Source: an uncultured Elusimicrobia bacterium
Lineage (GTDB): Bacteria; Elusimicrobiota; Elusimicrobia; Elusimicrobiales; Elusimicrobiaceae
NCBI GenBank assembly: GCA_945483375.1
Contig: CALYRQ010000021.1
Span: forward strand, 1-9,350
DNA length: 9,350 nt
Direction: 5' to 3'
The position numbers and the translations under genes were made by a program. Shown piece by piece: positions 5,195-9,350 of this stretch (the stretch's first letter is position 1; each line of letters opens with the position of its first letter). The notes under the pieces are model-generated. The model made no database searches, was not told the DNA's origin, and was given only the letters and a program-made list of their open reading frames with translations.

Positions 5195-7750
5195 ATGAAA
5201 ATCCATTCCTTTAACGTACAGCCCAACCTGCCCGAAAACATCAAGTTTTTGGAAGAGTTGGCTAATGACATGTGGTTCACTTGGAACTGGCAGGCCATCT
5301 TGCTTTTCGTACAGGTAGATTCCAAACTGTGGACCGCCGCCAAACGCAACCCGAAATGGTTTTTGGGCTGCGTGCCGCAAAAACGCTTTGAAGAACTCAG
5401 CAAAAACGAAATGTTCGTCAACAATTTAAACCAAGTCAAAGAAGCCTACTACAACTATAAAAACAATCCGCAAACCTGGTACCAACAGCACCGCCGCGAA
5501 AACGGCAACCTGCTGGCGGCGTATTTCTCGATGGAATACGGCATCGGTGAAGGACTTCCGATTTATTCCGGCGGCCTGGGGATGCTCGCGGGCGACCATA
5601 TGAAATCCGCCAGCGACCTGGGTATGCCGATTATCGGCGTAGGCCTTTTCTACAAACAAGGCTACGTGCAGCAAGTACTCAACCGCGAAGGCTGGCAGAA
5701 CGAAGAATACCCGGATAACGACTGGGCCCACATGCCCGTCACCCGCGTGACCGACGCCAACGGAAACGAAATCACCATAGACATTCCGCTCGGAGCGGAA
5801 ACCGTCAAAGCCTGCATTTGGCGCGTACCCGTAGGACGCACCTCCCTTTACCTGTTAGACACCAACCTGCAGGAAAACACCCCCGCACAGCGCGCCATTA
5901 CCGAAAAACTCTACGGCGGCGACCGCGAAAACCGCATCCGCCAGGAAGTGGTCCTCGGTATCGGCGGCGTAAAAGCCCTGCAGGCCATGGGCATTAAACC
6001 CACCGTTTTCCACATCAACGAAGGGCACAGCGCGTTCCTGCTTTTCCAGCGCATTATCGATATTATGAACGAAAAACACCTTTCGTTCGCCGAAGCGCGC
6101 GAAATCGTATGGGCGTCCTCCGTATTCACCACGCATACGCCCGTCATCGCCGGAAACGAACATTTTGATCCCGCCCTCGTACGCAAATATATGCAAAGCT
6201 ATGCGGACCAAATGCACATTTCTTGGGACGATTTTTTGGCGCTGGGCAAAGAAACGCCCGAATCGGCCACCTACTGCATGACGGTCGTCGCGCTGCGTCT
6301 GTCCGCTTTCTGCAACGGCGTGGCCAAACTGCACGGCCTCGTCAGCCGCGAAATGTGGCATAACCTCTGGCCCGGTCTGCCCGTGAGTGAAGTGCCAATA
6401 ACCAGCATTACCAACGGGATTCACAGCTCGTCCTGGATTTCGCACGAACTCAACGAACTGTACCGCAAATACCTGTTCAACAACGACCAACGCGGCGAAA
6501 TCGACCCTTCCGACACCGAAGCCTGGGCCAAAATGGATAACATTCCCAACGAAGAATTGTGGAACGTCCATTCCGTACGCAAAAACAAACTCATCGACCT
6601 GGTGCAAAACCGCTTGAAACGCCAGCTGACCCGCCAGGGCTTTGACTTGATGACCGTTAAGAAAAACAGCAAAGTGCTCCGCCCCGACGTGCTGACTATC
6701 GGCTTTGCGCGCCGCTTTGCCACGTACAAACGCGCGACGCTGCTCTTTAAAGATTTAAACCGCCTCGACAAAATCGTCAACAACCCTACCCGCCCCGTGC
6801 AATTTGTATTTGCCGGTAAAGCGCACCCGGCCGATACGGCGGGTAAAGAGTTTATCAAACTCATCGTGGGCCTTACGCAGAATGATCCGCGCTTTAAAGG
6901 CAAAATCGTATTCGTGGAAGACTACAACATGAACACCGCCCGCTATATGGTACAAGGTGTGGACGTGTGGCTCAACAACCCTATGCGCCCCATGGAAGCC
7001 AGCGGCACCAGCGGTATGAAAGCCGCCTTAAACGGCGCGCTCGCGCTCTCTGTGCTCGACGGTTGGTGGGACGAAGTCGGCCCGTGCGATTTCGGCTGGT
7101 CCATCGGCGGCCCGGAAAACTATAAATCCGCCGAAGAACGCGATGCGGTGGAATCCGAATCTCTGTACAACTTGATTGAACAGGAAATCGCCCCGGCGTA
7201 CTATACTAAAGATGAAAATGGACTTTCTTCCACGTGGCTTAATTTGATGAAAGAATCCGTCAAACACATCGCGCCCGTATTCAACACCAACCGTATGGTA
7301 AAAGAATACTATGAACGCTTTTACATTCCGGCCAACAACTACGGCATGATTCTGCAGGAAGAAGGCAAAGCGCAAGCCGTCGCCCAGTGGAGAAGCAGAA
7401 TCGCCGAAAACTGGTACCGCGTCAGCGTGACCGACGCCACCCCCCAGCCCGAAAAAGCCATTTTAATGGGCGACAAGGTGAACTTTAAAGCCCGCGTACA
7501 ACTGGGCAATTTGGCGCCGGAAGACATTCAGGTGGAGCTGTACCTCGGCCAGCGCGGCACGCTCGGCGGCATCGTGAAAGAAGACGCCATCGACATGAAC
7601 TGCACCGGCAAAGACGGCGAAGCGTATACGTACGAAGTGTCCATGTCGCCGCTTAACAGCGGCCGGCAGGATTATGCGATGCGTATTCTGCCCGCCAATA
7701 AGGATATTCCCAATGTGCTGACGCCGCTGTTCATCCGCTGGGAAGAGTAA
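5195..7750 (+). CDS. glgP: Alpha-glucan (glycogen/maltodextrin) phosphorylase, long form with DUF3417 N-terminal domain
   Basis: Cytoplasmic GT35 phosphorylase that releases glucose 1-phosphate from the non-reducing ends of alpha-1,4-glucans using phosphate and a PLP cofactor. It has 851 aa and matches the long bacterial alpha-glucan phosphorylase subfamily rather than the E. coli GlgP/MalP type. A DUF3417-like N-terminal domain (about 10-100) includes LANDMWFTWNW. The catalytic core shows GLPIYSGGLGMLAGDHMKSA (120-139), HINEGHS (273-279), FTTHTPV (311-317) and GFARRFATYKRA (503-514), the last in the phosphate/PLP-binding half. The PLP-lysine motif SGTSGMK carries K609. The C-terminal module (about 745-851) looks like the beta-rich extension of this subfamily (KVNFKARVQLG, then SGRQDYAMRILP). 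The start is fixed by the Shine-Dalgarno 7 nt upstream. No other glycogen gene is adjacent. It is confidently a phosphorylase; the preferred glucan length cannot be told. Confidence 0.95.
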   Translation: MKIHSFNVQPNLPENIKFLEELANDMWFTWNWQAILLFVQVDSKLWTAAKRNPKWFLGCVPQKRFEELSKNEMFVNNLNQVKEAYYNYKNNPQTWYQQHRRENGNLLAAYFSMEYGIGEGLPIYSGGLGMLAGDHMKSASDLGMPIIGVGLFYKQGYVQQVLNREGWQNEEYPDNDWAHMPVTRVTDANGNEITIDIPLGAETVKACIWRVPVGRTSLYLLDTNLQENTPAQRAITEKLYGGDRENRIRQEVVLGIGGVKALQAMGIKPTVFHINEGHSAFLLFQRIIDIMNEKHLSFAEAREIVWASSVFTTHTPVIAGNEHFDPALVRKYMQSYADQMHISWDDFLALGKETPESATYCMTVVALRLSAFCNGVAKLHGLVSREMWHNLWPGLPVSEVPITSITNGIHSSSWISHELNELYRKYLFNNDQRGEIDPSDTEAWAKMDNIPNEELWNVHSVRKNKLIDLVQNRLKRQLTRQGFDLMTVKKNSKVLRPDVLTIGFARRFATYKRATLLFKDLNRLDKIVNNPTRPVQFVFAGKAHPADTAGKEFIKLIVGLTQNDPRFKGKIVFVEDYNMNTARYMVQGVDVWLNNPMRPMEASGTSGMKAALNGALALSVLDGWWDEVGPCDFGWSIGGPENYKSAEERDAVESESLYNLIEQEIAPAYYTKDENGLSSTWLNLMKESVKHIAPVFNTNRMVKEYYERFYIPANNYGMILQEEGKAQAVAQWRSRIAENWYRVSVTDATPQPEKAILMGDKVNFKARVQLGNLAPEDIQVELYLGQRGTLGGIVKEDAIDMNCTGKDGEAYTYEVSMSPLNSGRQDYAMRILPANKDIPNVLTPLFIRWEE

Positions 7751-7755
7751 TCTTC

Positions 7756-7781
7756 GTCCTTTTCTGGAAACAGAAAAGGAC
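7756..7781 (+). other. Perfect 11-bp hairpin with GAAA loop after glgP
   Basis: GTCCTTTTCTG (7756-7766) and CAGAAAAGGAC (7771-7781) pair perfectly around a GAAA tetraloop, starting 5 nt after the glgP stop. No T run follows on either strand, so it is not a classical intrinsic terminator. It would make a very stable 3' mRNA end or a pause or processing site. Confidence 0.6.
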
Positions 7782-7790
7782 CAAAAGATT

Positions 7791-7908
7791 TGCAGCCGTA
7801 AAACAAAAATGAACAGCCGGAAGGGTATTTTTTAAACTCGCTACGCTCAAACATAAAAAATACATTTACCTTCCGGCTTGTTCATTTTAAGACGTTTTAA
7901 TGGCTGCA
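7791..7908. repeat. 118-bp long imperfect inverted repeat
   Basis: Nested pairing segments from outside to inside: TGCAGCC/GGCTGCA (7791-7797 with 7902-7908); AAAAC/GTTTT (7800-7804 with 7894-7898); AAAATGAACA/TGTTCATTTT (7806-7815 with 7879-7888); GCCGGAAGG/CCTTCCGGC (7816-7824 with 7869-7877); GTATTTTTTA/TAAAAAATAC (7825-7834 with 7854-7863). The bulges are 1 nt (7878) and 5 nt (7864-7868), and the apical loop is 19 nt. The loop contains the mirror-symmetric AAACTCGC-TA-CGCTCAAA (7834-7851). The element could fold into one long RNA hairpin in the glgP 3' UTR, or be a dispersed palindromic or MITE-like element. No coding frame here is convincing. Confidence 0.75.
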
Positions 7909-7944
7909 TTAAACAGCAAAACGGCTTTCTAAGCGTTTTAATGA

Positions 7945-8007
7945 TTGCCGGCAACGACCTCAGTGTCGTCATTCCGGGACGCTGCGCGCCGTCGATCACG
8001 GAATGAC
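7945..8007. repeat. REP-like palindrome cluster
   Basis: Three palindromes are packed together: the perfect TTGCCGGCAA (7945-7954); a small hairpin ACGAC/GTCGT (7954-7958 with 7965-7969); and GTCATTCCG/CGGAATGAC (7968-7976 with 7999-8007), which encloses GACG/CGTC (7978-7981 with 7990-7993) around a GC-rich tip. Termini of the GTCATTCCG type are common on dispersed intergenic repeats in many bacteria. Copy number in this genome cannot be judged from one window. Confidence 0.55.
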
Positions 8008-8282
8008 AAATAGGTAACATCTGAAAATTTAATGAAGTAAATTATATTATTGTACGTTTTTGTGTGTAGTTTGCGGTTTTGCCCGAATGCCGCATACGGC
8101 ACAACTGAAGAAGGAACGAAGTAAATTTTAAGTATTTGAGAAATTCCGAGGAAATTTTTATTTTCTTGAAGCCGCCGCGTACTGAAAGACAGCCGCTTGC
8201 GGCGCGGTACGCAAGGTGAACAAAAAATAAAAAGTTACCGGAATTTAACAAATCGTATCATACCAACACAACCAAAAATATT
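8008..8282. other. AT-rich intergenic stretch with GC-rich stem-loops, no supported gene
   Basis: The stretch contains a small hairpin TGCCG/CGGCA (8088-8092 with 8097-8101), and a nested hairpin GCGTAC/GTACGC (8177-8182 with 8207-8212) enclosing GCCGC-TT-GCGGC (8192-8203). It also has a 10-bp direct repeat GAAGTAAATT (8034-8043 and 8118-8127) and an inverted pair GGTAAC/GTTACC at 8013-8018 and 8234-8239. A 69-codon frame on the minus strand reads through these palindromes and shows no family similarity I recognise. I regard the stretch as repeat or structured RNA sequence rather than protein coding. Confidence 0.5.
8235..8261 (+). promoter_or_regulatory. Weak candidate trmL promoter
   Basis: TTACCG (8235-8240) and TATCAT (8256-8261, 5 of 6 to the -10 consensus) are separated by 15 nt. 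The predicted transcript would start near 8268, giving a leader of about 15 nt that lacks a Shine-Dalgarno. The spacing is shorter than ideal, so this is tentative. Confidence 0.3.
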
Positions 8283-8741
8283 ATGCTGAACATCGTACTC
8301 GTAAACCCCGAAATTCCCTTTAATACCGGCAACATCGGCCGTTCGTGCGTCGCTACCGGCACGCGTCTGCATTTGGTCGGCAAACTGGGCTTTAAGATTG
8401 CTTCCAAAGAAATCCGCCGCTCGGGCCTGGACTATTGGCCGAACCTGGACTACCGCCGCCACGAAACATGGGAAGAATTCTTAAACGCCGAACAGCCCGC
8501 GGAAGAAAACATGTTTTTCCTTTCCACCAAGGGAACGCAGGCATACTGGGACGCGCAAATCCCAGACGGAGCGTACCTTGTCTTCGGCGCGGAATCGTGC
8601 GGACTGCCCAAAGACTTTTACGAACGCTACAAAAGCCGCCTGTTTACCATCCCGATGACGGGCCCCGTACGTTCGCTTAATTTATCTTCCTCGGCCGCCA
8701 TCGTACTTTTTGAAGCGCTCCGCCAAAACCGCACCAAATAA
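8283..8741 (+). CDS. trmL: tRNA (cytidine/uridine-34-2'-O)-methyltransferase TrmL
   Basis: SPOUT-class (alpha/beta knot) SAM-dependent enzyme, the YibK/TrmL family, which methylates the 2'-O of the wobble nucleotide of certain leucine tRNAs. The 152 aa are close to the E. coli length (157) and align over the whole protein: MLNIVLVNPEIPFNTGNIGR (1-20), the RRSGLDYW segment (45-52), the knot motif LVFGAESCGLP (99-109), and IPMTGPVRSLNLSSSAAIVL (123-142) with the SAM-binding and dimer-forming knot, ending FEALRQ. The start is fixed by alignment to the family N-terminus, although no Shine-Dalgarno is visible (the upstream bases are AACCAAAAATATT). The gene is transcribed alone and converges on the second pilin-like gene through a shared terminator. 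Confidence 0.95.
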   Translation: MLNIVLVNPEIPFNTGNIGRSCVATGTRLHLVGKLGFKIASKEIRRSGLDYWPNLDYRRHETWEEFLNAEQPAEENMFFLSTKGTQAYWDAQIPDGAYLVFGAESCGLPKDFYERYKSRLFTIPMTGPVRSLNLSSSAAIVLFEALRQNRTK

Positions 8742-8751
8742 ATTTTGCGAT

Positions 8752-8785
8752 AAAAAAACCCGCCTCCGAAGAAGCGGGTTTTTTA
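8752..8785. terminator. Bidirectional intrinsic terminator between trmL and the pilin gene
   Basis: AAAAAACCCGC (8753-8763) pairs with GCGGGTTTTTT (8774-8784) around a 10-nt loop. The 11-bp stem has T6 on the plus strand and T7 on the minus strand, so it can stop both trmL (11 nt after its stop) and the convergent pilin gene (stop at 8800). Confidence 0.9.
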
Positions 8786-8799
8786 TATTCCACAGCGGA

Positions 8800-9258
8800 T
8801 TACTTAGTAAAATCCATTTTGTATTTGCTGCCGTCTTTTTCAAAACCGACGTTCTCGCAAATTTTAGCGGCATCCGTTCCATAGCACTCGATCGACTGTA
8901 ACTCTCCAAAAGAGTTATAGGCCATTAAACTATAACTGTCCCCCCCGTCACGAGTCAGTGAAATACTTATAGACTGACCGCTTGAAGCAATAATCGCCGG
9001 AGCGGTAAAAGATACGGACTTGGTAAAATCCCCGCGCAGTTTTCCGTTTTCCTGCAGGGCGGATCTGGCGGGATATGCATTCCCGTTAATGATATACGCG
9101 GCGTTCACGGCCTCGCTGGCGGCGCGCAGGTTATTAACGGCTTCCAATACGCGGCCGCGTTCCATGGACGAATAATACTTCGGCAGCGCCACCGTCACCA
9201 GCACCCCAACAAGCACCATCACAATCAGCAATTCAATTCGCGTAAAACCCTTTTTCAT
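8800..9258 (-). CDS. Type IV pilin-like protein with Arg at mature position 3
   Basis: Secreted pilin or pseudopilin subunit of 152 aa. The class III prepilin signal MKKG|FTRIELLIVMVLVGVLVTVA has cleavage after G4, mature F5, and glutamate at +5 (E9). Mature residue 3 is arginine where leucine is usual (FTRIE instead of FTLIE), placing a charge in the otherwise hydrophobic helix. The amphipathic continuation LPKYYSSMERGRVLEAVNNL (25-44) is typical of pilins. Only two cysteines are present (C125, C134), which could close a short C-terminal disulfide loop. A consensus Shine-Dalgarno AGGAGGT (9262-9268) precedes the start. The gene is unlinked to any assembly gene and differs clearly from the pilin at 3229-3663, so it is a separate family member rather than a recent duplicate. 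Confidence 0.88.
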   Translation of the reverse strand: MKKGFTRIELLIVMVLVGVLVTVALPKYYSSMERGRVLEAVNNLRAASEAVNAAYIINGNAYPARSALQENGKLRGDFTKSVSFTAPAIIASSGQSISISLTRDGGDSYSLMAYNSFGELQSIECYGTDAAKICENVGFEKDGSKYKMDFTK

Positions 9259-9261
9259 AAT

Positions 9262-9285
9262 ACCTCCTAAAGATACTTTATTATA
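9262..9285 (-). promoter_or_regulatory. Shine-Dalgarno and -10 box of the second pilin gene
   Basis: On the minus strand AGGAGGT (9262-9268) lies 3 nt before the ATG, and a perfect TATAAT is at 9280-9285. The best -35 candidate is TTAAAA (9301-9306) at a short 15-nt spacing, so only the -10 and the ribosome site are well supported. Confidence 0.5.
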
Positions 9286-9350
9286 TAAATTTGCCCCCGT
9301 TTTTAACAGTATAACCGCTTTTTGGACGATTATCCAGTTTTATTTTATAG

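Noticed and set aside
4577..5380. Minus-strand frame of 267 codons
   Set aside because: Antisense to the DUF1646 gene, the terminator and the start of glgP; composition is that of a shadow frame.
5855..6607. Minus-strand frame of 250 codons, rich in Val, Phe and Gly
   Set aside because: Fully antisense to the conserved catalytic core of glgP; a shadow frame caused by codon bias.
7672..7854. Minus-strand frame beginning MFERSEFKK
   Set aside because: Starts in the loop of the long inverted repeat and runs antisense into glgP; no independent support.
7756..8240. CRISPR array in the repeat-rich spacer
   Set aside because: The palindromes differ from one another and there is no regular repeat-spacer spacing; no cas gene nearby.
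8042..8251. Minus-strand frame of 69 codons in the spacer before trmL
   Set aside because: It runs through the GC-rich stem-loops, has no recognisable domain and no good ribosome site, and its composition follows the repeats; treated as non-coding.

Overview
The window fits a chromosomal fragment of a bacterium related to Elusimicrobiota, probably a gut-type lineage close to Elusimicrobium. This assignment is an inference. It rests on two scattered type IV pilin-like genes with GFT(L/R)IELL N-termini and the AVALPQYQKAVMKSR-type segment familiar from Elusimicrobium pilins, on coding DNA of moderate GC with AT-rich intergenic spaces, and on a strictly fermentation-type glycogen phosphorylase. 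No marker gene here proves the phylum.

Left third (about 1-3700, minus strand). Reading in the direction of transcription, the order is: a type IV pilin-like gene (3663-3229), the ATPase ychF (3145-2072), an RlmD/TrmA-type rRNA uracil methyltransferase (2079-859, overlapping the end of ychF by 8 nt), and the N-terminal part of a UvrD/PcrA helicase (828 onward). The spacing (83 nt, -8 nt, 30 nt) and the lack of terminators suggest one directional run with an internal promoter before ychF. The helicase loses homology abruptly at about position 78, just before its motif III. The outermost 78 bases read better as protein on the opposite strand, so there is a rearrangement or an assembly junction at this edge.

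Middle (3664-7750, plus strand). A divergent intergenic region carries the pilin promoter, whose -35/-10 spacer contains a 12-base homopolymer. On the other strand it carries a tRNA-Glu(CUC) with its own promoter. The tRNA is followed after 46 nt, with a hairpin in between, by a DUF1646-type membrane transporter gene. That gene ends at a strong intrinsic terminator. The large alpha-glucan phosphorylase gene glgP comes next, with its own -10 box and Shine-Dalgarno.

Right part (7751-9350). A 532-bp stretch without a credible gene is packed with palindromes: a perfect 11-bp GAAA-loop hairpin, a 118-bp long inverted repeat, a REP-like GTCATTCCG/CGGAATGAC element and further GC-rich stem-loops. 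After it come trmL (tRNA wobble 2'-O-methyltransferase, plus) and a second pilin-like gene (minus). These two converge on a shared bidirectional terminator.

Functionally, the genes cover translation and RNA modification (tRNA-Glu, RlmD-like, TrmL, YchF), DNA repair (UvrD-like), glycogen breakdown (GlgP), ion or anion transport of unknown substrate (DUF1646) and surface pili or pseudopili. No new multi-gene system is visible. The best leads are the homopolymer-spaced pilin promoter, the broken helicase edge and the repeat-rich 3' region of glgP.
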